Shown here: positions 21,672-31,475 of the stretch, in pieces
How positions within the stretch are numbered: the stretch's first letter is position 1
Layout: every line of letters starts with the position of its first letter
Assembly (NCBI GenBank): GCA_945882655.1
Contig: CAMCWL010000002.1
Coordinates: forward strand, 1 to 55,883
From: Opitutus sp. GAS368
GTDB lineage: Bacteria > Verrucomicrobiota > Verrucomicrobiia > Opitutales > UBA953
DNA length: 55,883 bases
Direction of reading: 5' to 3'
Notes under the pieces: model-generated
What the model saw: the letters and a program-made list of their open reading frames with translations, nothing else
The model's database searches: none
Told to the model about the DNA's origin: nothing
Made by a program: the position numbers and the translations under genes

Positions 21672-22139
21672 ATGATAACCATCAAAACCACCCTGGCCGC
21701 CGCGCTTCTCGCCGTCGGCCTCCACGCCCAACTCGCCGCCGCCCCCGCCAAGGACGAAGGCCAGACCGCCGATCCAGAGCACGCCCGGCTCGTCGCTGCC
21801 CGCAAGGCGGCGAATGACCTACCGGAGGTCATGTCGGCCGAACAACAGGCCAAGGCGGATCGGGCGCTCACCAATAAGGCCTACGCCGAATATAAGGTCG
21901 CGCGTAAGCGCTCGACCGACTCCGAGACGGCCTACCGCAAGATCTTCGACACCGCTCTCGCGAAGGTCGACGAAGGCGCACCGGCCTTACAGGAGAAAGA
22001 GCGGGCTGCCTTCCGCGAGCGCATGCTCAAAGCTCGGACCGCCAAAAAGGGTGCGGCAAAGAAAGTCGCCCCCAAAGCAGACGACGAGGAGGACGATGCG
22101 GACGACGAGCCATCGAGCCCGACTAAGTCTTCCAACTGA
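21672..22139 (+). CDS. Secreted charged hypothetical protein
   Basis: Signal peptide (MITIKTTLAAALLAVGLHAQLAAA) then Lys/Ala/Glu-rich sequence with acidic tail; followed by a terminator. Confidence 0.65.
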   Translation: MITIKTTLAAALLAVGLHAQLAAAPAKDEGQTADPEHARLVAARKAANDLPEVMSAEQQAKADRALTNKAYAEYKVARKRSTDSETAYRKIFDTALAKVDEGAPALQEKERAAFRERMLKARTAKKGAAKKVAPKADDEEDDADDEPSSPTKSSN

Positions 22140-22147
22140 AGATGACC

Positions 22148-22175
22148 GACCCGCCGCAAGGCGGGTCTTTTATTT
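22148..22175 (+). terminator. Rho-independent terminator
   Basis: GACCCGCC-GCAA-GGCGGGTC followed by TTTTATTT. Confidence 0.85.
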
Positions 22176-23627
22176 AGCGAGCGCAGCTTCGAACGCCGAC
22201 CAGATCTCTTCCAGTGGTTCAAGCCCGACGGAGATGCGCAGGAGATCGGGATCGAGTCCGGCGGCACGGATATGTGCCCTACCCTGCTCGTTGGTAACTT
22301 CGTCGAAGTGCGCGAGCCAAAGGAACGGAGCCGCCAGGGTGTAGCGCAGACCGAAGCTCGGGCCCTTGGCGACAGCCAGGCGATCGTAGACACGACGCAT
22401 GTCACCACGGAGTTCTAGCGTGATGAGGGCGCCGGCGCCGGCGCCTGGACGCAGCAGGCAGCGGTAAGCGGCAGCCGTCGGACCTTGGTCCGCCGTACGC
22501 ACGCGGGCGACGGACGGGTGGGCGGCGAGTCGCCGGGCGACCTCCGCCGCAGTGGCGGAAAGGCGATGGGTGACTTCCGCCATGCGGCTGATTTGCGAAG
22601 CGAGCGCGACGAGGTCGAGGGCGTGTAGGGGCTCAAGCCGACGGCGCGCCAGGGCGAGTAGCTCCGTGGCGTCAGCCCGGGACGGATGCACCGCAAGCAC
22701 TCCCGCCATGATATCGCCTTCGGAGCCGGCGTATTTCGTGAGACTTGAGACCACGATGTCGGCGAACGGCAAGACGTCGACGGAGGCGAGTCCAACGCTG
22801 CTCGGGTCGAGGAGTAGTTTCGCGCCGTGCTGATCGCAGAGCGCGCGCAACGCCGGGATATCGGCGGTCTCGAGCTGCGGGTTGTTCGGCACCTCGGTGA
22901 AGACGCCGGCGATGCCACCCGCGGCGAGCAGGCGTTCGACGGCGGCGAGGTCGCGGACATCGGGTACGAAGTGGTGTTTCGCATCGCGCGCCTTCTCGAA
23001 GAGACGGGTCGAATCAACGTATAGCCAACCCAGTTGAATCCAGGCGGAACGTCCACGCGAACGCTGCACGGTGTCGACCGCAGCGATGGCGGCGTCGACG
23101 GCGTTCATGCCCGAGGTGGCGATAAGAATGTCATCAACTGACACCCCGGAGAGGAGCGGAGATAACGCCGCGCGGACCGTGGCGAGCGCGCCGGCCCCAT
23201 CGGACGGCGCGACGCCGGCGAGCCAGGCTTCTGCCTGGCGAGAAGAAATCAGCGTGCCCGTGTGCTGGACCATCTTTGCGAGACGTAGCGCGGCATCGCC
23301 GGCGGGCGTCGTGACCAAACACCAATCGCCGACTCGATCAACGGAGGTGAGCGTGGCGCCGGCATGTTCGGCCAGGCGACGCGCACTCGCCTCGGAGACG
23401 AGCGGGAAGAGTTCGCCGATTCGTCCGAGTCCACTGGCGGCTTCCTGGGCGGCGCGCGTGACGAGCGCGTTGCGTACAAAACGCGGGTAGCCGGCGTGGA
23501 GGTGTTTCCAGACGCGCTCTTCCTTGCGCTCGTAGCTCTCGACGTCAGCGAGCGTCGGCAAACAGACGACGGTCGCGTGTGGCGAGTCGGGCACCGTGAC
23601 GCCCAAGGCTGGCGAAAGAATCGGCAC
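22170..23627 (-). CDS. PLP-dependent Cys/Met-metabolism enzyme (cystathionine gamma-synthase-like)
   Basis: Fold-type-I features: DDILIATSGMNAVDAAI, VFTEVPNNPQLETADI, VVSSLTKYAGSEGDIMAG (PLP Lys), long N-terminal extension. Confidence 0.78.
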   Translation of the reverse strand: MPILSPALGVTVPDSPHATVVCLPTLADVESYERKEERVWKHLHAGYPRFVRNALVTRAAQEAASGLGRIGELFPLVSEASARRLAEHAGATLTSVDRVGDWCLVTTPAGDAALRLAKMVQHTGTLISSRQAEAWLAGVAPSDGAGALATVRAALSPLLSGVSVDDILIATSGMNAVDAAIAAVDTVQRSRGRSAWIQLGWLYVDSTRLFEKARDAKHHFVPDVRDLAAVERLLAAGGIAGVFTEVPNNPQLETADIPALRALCDQHGAKLLLDPSSVGLASVDVLPFADIVVSSLTKYAGSEGDIMAGVLAVHPSRADATELLALARRRLEPLHALDLVALASQISRMAEVTHRLSATAAEVARRLAAHPSVARVRTADQGPTAAAYRCLLRPGAGAGALITLELRGDMRRVYDRLAVAKGPSFGLRYTLAAPFLWLAHFDEVTNEQGRAHIRAAGLDPDLLRISVGLEPLEEIWSAFEAALAK

Positions 23628-23629
23628 GT

Positions 23630-24886
23630 TCAGAGACCTTCAGCCGGCTGCTCGTTCTGCAGGATCTGCTCGAGCGACTGGCGACGACGGATCAGCGAGA
23701 ACTTGCCGTCGCGACGCAGGAGGACTTCCGGCGCCTCGGGGAAGGAGTTGTAATTCTTCGTGCTCATCCCGGAGCAATACGCGCCGGCTCCGCCGATGAC
23801 GCAGAGATCGCCAGCGGTCGCTTCGGGTAGAGTGCGGGTGGCGAGCGTCTCCGGTTCGCCGGGGGCGCAGCTGATTAGGTCGCCCGATTCGCAACAGTGT
23901 CCGACGATGACGTAATCCCGCGAGGCACCGGTGGCCTTCGCTGGGTAGAGATGCACCGGGTGCTGCGAGCCATAGAGCGAAGGACGCAGGATCTCGGTCA
24001 TGCCCGAGTCGAGCTTGATGAATTCGCGGGTGCCAGTGGAGACGAGGTCTTGGACGCGGGAAAGGACGGCGCCAGCGTTAGCGACGAGGAAAGTTCCGGG
24101 CTCGATCTCGAGACGGAGCTTACGTCCGTCGGCTTGGGCGAATTTCTCGAAGGCGACCTTGACCGGCGCGCCGACGACCTGTGGGTCGGTGCCCTTCTCC
24201 GCCGCGACGCGGGCGACCTTGTAGCCGCCGCCGAGGTTGAGCGTATGGACGGTCGGAAAACGACTGACGAGGGCGAGGCTCGCTGCAGAGACTTCCTGCC
24301 AGACGACGGGGTCGCTGCCGGAACCGATATGGGTATGGATGCGGACGACCTTCAGCCCGTACTGCTTCACGATGGCCTGAGCCTGATCCGCCCATTCATG
24401 CCAGATGCCGAAGGAGGAGTCAGGACCGCCGACGTTAGTCTTGCCGGTGCCGCCCGAGCCGCGGCCGGGATTAAAGCGAAGCCCCACCTCGTGGCCCGGG
24501 AGGGCCTTACCGATCCGTTCGAGCTGGTGGAGTGAGCAGGCGTTGACGTGCACACCCTTATTAAGAAGAGAGGGGAAATCCTCCGGGAGTTCCTGAGAAG
24601 AGAGCGACAGGCGGTCGGCCGAGATTCCGGCGAGCATGGCTCGGCGGACTTCCCAGCCCGAGCTGGCATCGAAATGCAGGCCCTTGTTCGCGAAGACCTT
24701 CAAGACGGAGGCATTCGGGCAGGCCTTCATGGCAAAGCGGACCGTTACGCCGAAGGCGTTCGGGAAGGCCAACATAGCATCGGCCTGGGCCTCAAGGGTG
24801 ACCTGATCATAGACATAGCAGGGGGTGCCATGGGCCGCGGCGATTTGGCGGGCCGAATCAGGAAGAAGGAAGCGGTGATTTTCCAC
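23630..24886 (-). CDS. lysA: Diaminopimelate decarboxylase-like protein
   Basis: [27 protein letters not shown] (PLP Lys), [34 protein letters not shown]. Confidence 0.85.
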   Translation of the reverse strand: MENHRFLLPDSARQIAAAHGTPCYVYDQVTLEAQADAMLAFPNAFGVTVRFAMKACPNASVLKVFANKGLHFDASSGWEVRRAMLAGISADRLSLSSQELPEDFPSLLNKGVHVNACSLHQLERIGKALPGHEVGLRFNPGRGSGGTGKTNVGGPDSSFGIWHEWADQAQAIVKQYGLKVVRIHTHIGSGSDPVVWQEVSAASLALVSRFPTVHTLNLGGGYKVARVAAEKGTDPQVVGAPVKVAFEKFAQADGRKLRLEIEPGTFLVANAGAVLSRVQDLVSTGTREFIKLDSGMTEILRPSLYGSQHPVHLYPAKATGASRDYVIVGHCCESGDLISCAPGEPETLATRTLPEATAGDLCVIGGAGAYCSGMSTKNYNSFPEAPEVLLRRDGKFSLIRRRQSLEQILQNEQPAEGL

Positions 24887-25007
24887 GGGAGTGTCTCGGG
24901 CGGACTGTGTCAGGCCCGCCCTTCCCTTCCAGCCTTTTTGCGAATGTATGACACCGCTTGCCTCCCCTCCCCTCGCCCCTTGGGATGACCTGAGCTCACG
25001 CTATCCT

Positions 25008-26366
25008 ATGTCCGCCTCCGAGACCATCGTCGCCGCCGCGACACCCGCCGGCCGCTCGGCCTTGGCGATTGTGCGCGTGGACGGGCCGCTGGCTTCGGCC
25101 ATCGCGACCGCCGCCCTCGCCCGCAAGACCCCGCTCACCGAGAAGACTTCGACGCTCGGCATCTGGCGTAATCAGGACGGCGAGCCCATCGACCAGGTCG
25201 TCGCCGTGCTCTGGCATGCCGGCCGCTCCTTCACGGGCAACGACTCGCTCGAAATCACGTGCCACGGTAATCCCCTGATTGTGCGTCGCCTCACCGAGGA
25301 TTGCCTCGCGCGCGGTGGACGTATCGCCGAACCCGGCGAGTTCACACGCCGCTCCTACCTCGCGGGCCGCATCGACCTCACCCAAGCCGAGGCCGTCGCG
25401 GATCTGATCCACGCCAGCTCGGAGCGCGCGCTCGCCTCTGCCCGGCGTATGCTCGCCGGCGAACTCGGCCGGCACGTCGCCCGCTGGACTGACCGCACGT
25501 TGCAAATCCTCGCTGAACTCGAGGCGCATATCGATTTCCCGGAGGAAGACCTGCCGCCGGAAGACCCGCTCGGCCCTGCGGCCCGCTTGATTGAAATTGC
25601 GTCAGAACTTTCTGGATACGCTCGCACGGCGAAGCATGACGGCGCCCTGCGCGCCGGTCTGCGCGTCGCCGTCGTCGGGGCGCCCAACGCCGGGAAGTCG
25701 AGCCTACTCAACGCGCTCGCCGGCGCCGACCGCGCGATCGTGAGCCCCGAAGCCGGCACGACACGTGACTACCTCGAGGCGCCGGTCGCCGGCTTGCCGC
25801 TCGCCGTGACCGCGATCGACACCGCCGGATTACGCGACGGTGGTTCGACGCTCGAGAATCTCGGCATGGCGCGCTCACTCGAACAGGCACGCGGCGCGCA
25901 TCTCCTTCTTCTGGTCGTCGATGCTTCGGCGGAGCCCCCTGCCCTGCCGGCGGATCTCGTCGCGCTGCTCGACCCTGCGCGCACGCTCATTGTCGCCAAC
26001 AAGTCGGACCTACCCGCACATCGTGCACAGCAGGATTTCCTGCCACAGATCGCGAAGCTTTCCGCCTGCCTCTTAGATGGGCGCGACGCCGAAGCGCTCC
26101 GCGCCAAGCTCGGGGAGTTCCTCATCGCTAAGGAAATCGCCCCGGGGGCCGAAGACCTCGTGGTCAGCGTCCGCCATGCCGAGGCCCTGGCCCGGGCGGC
26201 GACCGCCCTTTCCGAAGCCGCCGGCCACCTCAAAGCCCCCATCCAGACCGAGCTCGCGGCCGCCCAAGGCCGGGTTGCACTGGACGCTCTGGGGGAAATC
26301 GTCGGTCGCATCGATAATGAGCGTATGCTGGACAAGCTCTTCGCTTCCTTCTGCATAGGTAAGTGA
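25008..26366 (+). CDS. mnmE: tRNA modification GTPase MnmE
   Basis: [52 protein letters not shown]-terminal FASFCIGK. Confidence 0.96.
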   Translation: MSASETIVAAATPAGRSALAIVRVDGPLASAIATAALARKTPLTEKTSTLGIWRNQDGEPIDQVVAVLWHAGRSFTGNDSLEITCHGNPLIVRRLTEDCLARGGRIAEPGEFTRRSYLAGRIDLTQAEAVADLIHASSERALASARRMLAGELGRHVARWTDRTLQILAELEAHIDFPEEDLPPEDPLGPAARLIEIASELSGYARTAKHDGALRAGLRVAVVGAPNAGKSSLLNALAGADRAIVSPEAGTTRDYLEAPVAGLPLAVTAIDTAGLRDGGSTLENLGMARSLEQARGAHLLLLVVDASAEPPALPADLVALLDPARTLIVANKSDLPAHRAQQDFLPQIAKLSACLLDGRDAEALRAKLGEFLIAKEIAPGAEDLVVSVRHAEALARAATALSEAAGHLKAPIQTELAAAQGRVALDALGEIVGRIDNERMLDKLFASFCIGK

Positions 26367-26389
26367 TTCCCTCTGGTGAGGGAGCGCCT

Positions 26390-28270
26390 ATGCGACCTCA
26401 CAAACAAATCCGCCTCGGGCCTGATCGCCCCTATGACGTCATCGTCTGCGGGGCCGGCCATGCCGGCGTGGAAGCCGCCCTGGCCGCCGCACGCATGGGC
26501 GTGGATGTCCTGCTCCTGACAGGGAACGTGGACACCATCGCCCAGATGAGCTGCAACCCCGCCATCGGGGGCCAGGCCAAGGGCCATATCGTCCGAGAGA
26601 TCGACGCCCTGGGGGGCGAGATGGGCCTGACCGCCGACGTGACCGGCATCCAGTTCCGCCTCCTCAACTCCTCCAAGGGCCCAGCCGTCCAGGCCCCCCG
26701 CGCCCAGTGTGATAAGAAGGCCTACCAGTTCCGCATGAAGCACCTCTGCGAGCTGCAGGACGGCCTCACCATCTTCCAGGCCCAGGTGACCGGACTCATC
26801 TTTAAGAATGGGGCCGTGGTCGGGGTACAGACTAACCTCGACCTAGAGTTCCACGGTAAAACCGTGGTTGTCACCACCGGCACTTTCTTACGCGGCCTGA
26901 TGCACATCGGGGCGAATAAAACCGAGGGCGGACGCCTAGGTGATTTTAGTGCTAAGTCATTGTCAGCCAGTTTCTTAGAGGCTGGAATTGAGCTCCAAAG
27001 ACTCAAGACCGGCACCCCGCCGCGCATCCTGGGACGGTCCATCGATTTCAGCAAATGTGAGGAGCAGCCGGGCGATGCCTCCCCCACCCTTTTTGCCTTC
27101 CACGACACCCGCCAGCAGACCGATTTGTTCCACGTGGAACAAGCCGGCGAACGCCTCCCAGGATGGACCCCTGGCAGCGAGCAGGTCTCCTGTTGGATGA
27201 CCGAGGCGACCTGCGCCACCGGCAAGATCGTCCAAGAGAACCTCCACCTCTCTCCCCTCTTTGGCGGCGAGATTACCGGGGTCGGCCCGCGCTACTGCCC
27301 GTCCATCGAGGACAAGTTCGTCAAGTTCTCGGATAAGGACACCCACAAGCTCTACCTCGAGCCCGAAGGCCGCAATACCGACGAATGGTATATCAACGGA
27401 CTTTCGACCTCCCTGCCCTTTGCCGTCCAGCTGCAGATGCTGGCTTCAATCCCCGGACTAGAGAAAGCCGTCATGCTCCGGCCGGCCTATGCCGTGGAAT
27501 ACGATTTCTCGCCCCCTACCCAGCTCTACCCCACCTTAGAGTCCAAAAAGGTCGAGGCCTTGTTCTTTGCCGGCCAGATCAATGGAACCTCTGGATATGA
27601 AGAAGCCGCCGCCCAGGGCCTGGTCGCCGGGGTCAATGCCGCCTGTAAGGTCAAGGGTCAGACTCCCATGGTCATTGGCCGCGACGAAGCCTATATCGGC
27701 GTCCTCATCGATGATTTGGTGACTAAAGGCACCCAGGAGCCTTACCGGATGTTTACCAGCCGAGCTGAATTCCGCCTTTTATTCAACCACGGCAGCGCCG
27801 AACTCCGACTTAAGGACAAAATCGCCGAGTTCGACCTAGTCCCTCCGGATCGCTTAGCCCGAATCCAGGTCAAGGCCGATAAGGTCACGCATTGGATCGA
27901 ATACCTGGAAAGGTTGGCCATCCCGGGCGGGATTGCTGGCGACGTCATCCGCCGTAACTGGGAGTCGACCCCCAAGGATTTGCCCCCGACATTCCTGGCC
28001 GAAGCCCCTGAAGTTCAGGCTGAAGTCATGTACCGGGTTAAATACCGGGGCTATTTGGAGCGCGAAACGCGCAACGCCCGTAAGCTGCACGATCTAGACT
28101 CCTTTAAGGTGCCTGAAGGCTTTGATTTCTTAAAAGCCTACGGCTTGCGCATCGAAGCCCGCCAGAAACTCCAAGCCATTCAGCCCAAGACTCTGGGACA
28201 GGCCGGCCGAATCAGCGGGGTCAATCCAGCGGATATCTCTCTGCTAATGGTTCTTTTCCGGGCCAAGTAG
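26390..28270 (+). CDS. mnmG: tRNA uridine-5-carboxymethylaminomethyl enzyme MnmG
   Basis: [79 protein letters not shown] 26390 preceded by AGGGAG; upstream GTG 26363 also possible. Confidence 0.96.
   Translation: MRPHKQIRLGPDRPYDVIVCGAGHAGVEAALAAARMGVDVLLLTGNVDTIAQMSCNPAIGGQAKGHIVREIDALGGEMGLTADVTGIQFRLLNSSKGPAVQAPRAQCDKKAYQFRMKHLCELQDGLTIFQAQVTGLIFKNGAVVGVQTNLDLEFHGKTVVVTTGTFLRGLMHIGANKTEGGRLGDFSAKSLSASFLEAGIELQRLKTGTPPRILGRSIDFSKCEEQPGDASPTLFAFHDTRQQTDLFHVEQAGERLPGWTPGSEQVSCWMTEATCATGKIVQENLHLSPLFGGEITGVGPRYCPSIEDKFVKFSDKDTHKLYLEPEGRNTDEWYINGLSTSLPFAVQLQMLASIPGLEKAVMLRPAYAVEYDFSPPTQLYPTLESKKVEALFFAGQINGTSGYEEAAAQGLVAGVNAACKVKGQTPMVIGRDEAYIGVLIDDLVTKGTQEPYRMFTSRAEFRLLFNHGSAELRLKDKIAEFDLVPPDRLARIQVKADKVTHWIEYLERLAIPGGIAGDVIRRNWESTPKDLPPTFLAEAPEVQAEVMYRVKYRGYLERETRNARKLHDLDSFKVPEGFDFLKAYGLRIEARQKLQAIQPKTLGQAGRISGVNPADISLLMVLFRAK
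27126..27141. promoter_or_regulatory. parS: parS-like centromere site within mnmG
   Basis: TGTTCCACGTGGAACA, perfect 16-bp palindrome (18 bp with flanking T/A). Matches the ParB parS core. Confidence 0.85.
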
Positions 28271-28298
28271 GCCTAGAGGGCAGGGGAGAGAAGGGCAA

Positions 28299-28314
28299 TG
28301 TTCCACGTGGAACA
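28299..28314. promoter_or_regulatory. parS: Second parS-like site, downstream of mnmG
   Basis: TGTTCCACGTGGAACA, identical 16/16 to the mnmG site, in the mnmG-phoB intergenic region. Confidence 0.88.
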
Positions 28315-28484
28315 CGTCCATTGTAAAGATTGCAGCCGCGCGGAGTGACAATCGTGTTTCTTAAATACATAAACAGTTTATGGACAGTGGCTTATGATAT
28401 AAAATAGCGTCGTAACACATCCGCCATGATTGTCACCTAACTCTGGCGCTTCTTTTAATGGGGCCTTTAAGTAGTCGTGCACCC

Positions 28485-29180
28485 ATGGACGCCGAACACC
28501 TCAAGCGCATCCTGATCGTCGACGATGAGTCCGACGTGACGGAACTATTGGACTACAAGTTCAAGCAAGCCGGCTATGCCATCCGCACGCTCAACGACCC
28601 ACTGCGCGCCATCGGCCTCGCTCGCGACTTCCGCCCGGATCTGATCATCCTCGACGTCATGATGCCCGAGCTCACGGGTGTTCAGCTGCTCCGCATGGTC
28701 CGCGCCGACGCACTCCTCCAGGATACGCCCGTCATCTTCCTCACCGCCAAGGGTGAAACAATCGACAAAGTGAAGGGCCTCGAATCGGGCGCCGACGATT
28801 ACGTGACGAAGCCTTTTGATACACGGGAACTGATGCTGCGTGCTCAGGCACTGTTGCGCCGCGCAAAGTCGGCCGCCGCCAAGCCTTCGACCCGCCTCGC
28901 CGCTGGTGCACTGATGCTTGATATTGAACGTCACGAAGTGACCGCCTCCGGCAAGATTGTCGAACTGACCGCCACCGAATTCAAGCTGCTCCGACTGCTC
29001 CTCGAGCGGAAGGGCAGGGTACAGTCGCGCGAAGAACTCCTCGCCGACGTCTGGAACTATTCGCCCGACCTCGAGACCCGCACGGTCGACACCCACGTTC
29101 GCCGCCTGCGCGAGAAGCTCGGCCCGTCCGGCGACATAATCGATACGGTGCGCGGCGTCGGTTACCGCGTAAACGGCTGA
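28485..29180 (+). CDS. phoB: OmpR/PhoB-family response regulator
   Basis: ILIVDDESDVTELLDYKF, LIILDVMMPELTG, VIFLTAKGE, DDYVTKPFD; winged-helix TVDTHVRRLREKLG...VRGVGYRV. Confidence 0.93.
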   Translation: MDAEHLKRILIVDDESDVTELLDYKFKQAGYAIRTLNDPLRAIGLARDFRPDLIILDVMMPELTGVQLLRMVRADALLQDTPVIFLTAKGETIDKVKGLESGADDYVTKPFDTRELMLRAQALLRRAKSAAAKPSTRLAAGALMLDIERHEVTASGKIVELTATEFKLLRLLLERKGRVQSREELLADVWNYSPDLETRTVDTHVRRLREKLGPSGDIIDTVRGVGYRVNG

Positions 29181-29229
29181 ACCGCTTTGCGCTCGCGCGT
29201 CCAGCGGGGCTGGACAGCATCCACCGCAG

Positions 29230-30471
29230 ATGTCCTGGCTTCCCTGGTTGCTCCTGCTCGCGCTCGTCGTCGCTGCCGTCTGGTACTTCGCCGAGATTGC
29301 CGGCCATGTGCGTTGGGCCCGCCGCGCGCTGCTCGCCGATGGCGGCGCACCGCGTCCGCAAGGCTGGCTGGTCCGCAAGCTGCGCTTAGAAGAACTCTTC
29401 GTCGCCATCGAACGCCGGGCCGCCAATGAAGGCGAGATCCGTGCTGCGGCGGCCCGGCGCATCGAAGCGCTCCTGGCGCCGCTCACCGACGCCGTGCTCG
29501 TCGTCGACGCCCAAGATCGGCTCCGCCTCGCCAACCCAGCGGCCGCCGCATTATTCAACCTCTCCGAAAAAGATACGGGAGGCTCAATTGTACCGCTCGT
29601 CCGGAGCGCGGACTTCATCGAACTCGTCCGCCGCGTCCGCGCCGAAGGCGACGCCCGCTCCACGATTCTCCTGAACCGTGCGCCACTCTCCGATGTCTGG
29701 ATCCAAGCCGCCGGTGCGCGGACAGATCCAGAAGCGTTCGATGACGGCGCCGCCATCTTCGTCTTGGCAGATGTGACGGCGCTGAAACGCCTCCAGGCCA
29801 TGGAGCGCGACTTCGTCACGAACGTCTCCCATGACCTGCGTACCCCGGTGACAATCCTCCGCGGCTACGCCGAGACCTTGGCTGAAGACCAGGCGACGAT
29901 GTCGCCCGAAGATCGCGCCCGTTTCACGCAGAAGATTGTGAGCTCCATCGGCCGTCTGCAGGGACTCGTCGAAGGACTACTCGCCCTCGCCAGCCTGGAA
30001 TCCTCCCAGGATGTCCGTCGCGAGCCGGGGGCGCTCCATGTCGCGGCCCGTGAGGTCGCGGTGGAATTCGCCGCCCGCTGTAAGGCCGCCGGGGTGAAGT
30101 TGGAATTGAAGTTGGAAGCCGCCGGTGGTGGCGCTGCCGATCCAGTCCAAGCCCGCCGACTGGTCCAGAACCTCATTGATAACGCCTTGGCCCACGCCGC
30201 CGGCATGAGCCGCCTCATCGTATCGACCCGCGATACCCCGAGCGGCGTTGAGCTGACCGTGGAAGATGACGGGGCCGGAGTCACCCCTGCAGACCTCCCG
30301 AGACTCTTCGATCGGTTTTACCGGACCGACAAATCCCGCCGGGCAGGGGGTAGCGGTCTAGGACTCAGTATCGTCCGCCAAGTCGCCGAACTCCATGGGG
30401 GGTCGGCCTCGGTGGAGCCTGCCCAGCCAAAGGGCCTACGGATCACGGTAACCCTGCCGGCCGCGGCCTAG
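29230..30471 (+). CDS. phoR: PhoR-type sensor histidine kinase
   Basis: N-terminal TM, PAS-like domain, FVTNVSHDLRTPVTILRGYAETL H-box, NLIDNALAHA, GSGLGLSIVRQVAELHGG. Confidence 0.92.
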   Translation: MSWLPWLLLLALVVAAVWYFAEIAGHVRWARRALLADGGAPRPQGWLVRKLRLEELFVAIERRAANEGEIRAAAARRIEALLAPLTDAVLVVDAQDRLRLANPAAAALFNLSEKDTGGSIVPLVRSADFIELVRRVRAEGDARSTILLNRAPLSDVWIQAAGARTDPEAFDDGAAIFVLADVTALKRLQAMERDFVTNVSHDLRTPVTILRGYAETLAEDQATMSPEDRARFTQKIVSSIGRLQGLVEGLLALASLESSQDVRREPGALHVAAREVAVEFAARCKAAGVKLELKLEAAGGGAADPVQARRLVQNLIDNALAHAAGMSRLIVSTRDTPSGVELTVEDDGAGVTPADLPRLFDRFYRTDKSRRAGGSGLGLSIVRQVAELHGGSASVEPAQPKGLRITVTLPAAA

Positions 30472-30483
30472 GTCCAGATATGA

Positions 30484-30510
30484 AAAACCCGCCGGGTTTC
30501 GGCGGGTTTT
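30484..30510. terminator. Bidirectional terminator between phoR (+) and tRNA-Gly (-)
   Basis: AAAACCCGCC-GGGTTTC-GGCGGGTTTT; T-rich on both strands. Confidence 0.85.
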
Positions 30511-30525
30511 GGCTCCATTTTAAAG

Positions 30526-30600
30526 TGGAGCGCGCGACTGGACTTGAACCAGCAACAGCCACCTTGGCAAGGTGGTACTCTACCATTGAGCTACGCGCGC
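30526..30600 (-). tRNA. tRNA-Gly (anticodon GCC), CCA encoded
   Basis: Minus strand: GCGCGCGTAGCTCAATGGTAGAGTACCACCTTGCCAAGGTGGCTGTTGCTGGTTCAAGTCCAGTCGCGCGCTCCA; cloverleaf with GTTCAAGTC T-arm and GCC anticodon. Confidence 0.96.
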
Positions 30601-30626
30601 GTTGGATGGGAAGCAGACCAAACGCC

Positions 30627-31475
30627 CTACCGAGTGTCAAGCCTTTGGACGAACCTCGTCCGGGCGGCCTTGGGAGCAGGGAAGAGGCCCTGCTTTTCAA
30701 GCAGGGCAGCTGCTTCATCAGAGAAGAGCCACCGGAGAGCCGGGGTGAGCTCGGCTAGCCGATCCTGCCGTACATAAAGGATGAGGGGGACCTGGAGGGG
30801 GTAGTCGCCATTATGGACGTTGTTCTCATCCGGACCATAGGCCGTAGAGGACTTGCCGGGGCGTCCATCCGCGACCTGGAGAACCTTGCCCCGGCCAGAA
30901 GGAGGCCGCGGGATGAGCGTAACACTCCCCGCGCGGGACGCCAAGAGATCAGCCGCGAGATCCGGCTCGATACGCTGTCTTACATCTTGTCGAAATGGCT
31001 GACCCTCAAGCGCGATGCCCTGAAAGATTTCGAGCACCATCGAGCCGGCCGGCGAACAGACCGCTGGCGTGATGAGCTCGGAGCGCGCGGCTGGGTCGAT
31101 ATCATTCCAATTGCGAGCAGGCGCCCGCGGGTCGCGGGCGAAGACATTCGAAAGATTTTCCAGCGTGATAGATTCAGCGCGGTTGGTTCCGTGGGTAGCG
31201 ACCACCACCACCGCGCTCGCCAGACGGAATTCGACGACCCCCATCTTGCCGGTCGGAACCGGCGCGACCTCACGGTCACGCATCATGAGCACAGCCGCCC
31301 CGGCACGACCATCCACGAAAGCCTGACGGCCAGGAAGGGTGCCACCGAAATCGGCGGCAGTCTTGCCTGCGGCGGTATCGAGACCGCGGGCAAGGGCGCC
31401 AGCTAGCAGATCCGAGCCGACGATATCAGCGGCGCTTAATGCGACGCAGGAAAGAAAGAGGGAGAGCAGCCTCAC
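30627..31475 (-). CDS. PstS-like phosphate/substrate-binding protein
   Basis: Signal peptide; GTNRAESITLENLSNVFARDPRAPARNWNDIDP and DYPLQVPLILYV resemble PBP-like (PstS) domains. Confidence 0.72.
   Translation of the reverse strand: MRLLSLFLSCVALSAADIVGSDLLAGALARGLDTAAGKTAADFGGTLPGRQAFVDGRAGAAVLMMRDREVAPVPTGKMGVVEFRLASAVVVVATHGTNRAESITLENLSNVFARDPRAPARNWNDIDPAARSELITPAVCSPAGSMVLEIFQGIALEGQPFRQDVRQRIEPDLAADLLASRAGSVTLIPRPPSGRGKVLQVADGRPGKSSTAYGPDENNVHNGDYPLQVPLILYVRQDRLAELTPALRWLFSDEAAALLEKQGLFPAPKAARTRFVQRLDTR

Noticed and set aside
24898-24925. GGGCGG...CCGCCC stem between divergent lysA and mnmE as a terminator
   Set aside because: Lies in a divergent 5' region with no transcript to terminate; short stem and large loop.
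28378-28386. TTATGGACA as a DnaA box in the mnmG-phoB gap
   Set aside because: Single isolated near-match; not enough to call an origin there.
28545-29819. 424-aa minus-strand ORF
   Set aside because: Antisense to phoB-phoR; compositionally biased shadow ORF.
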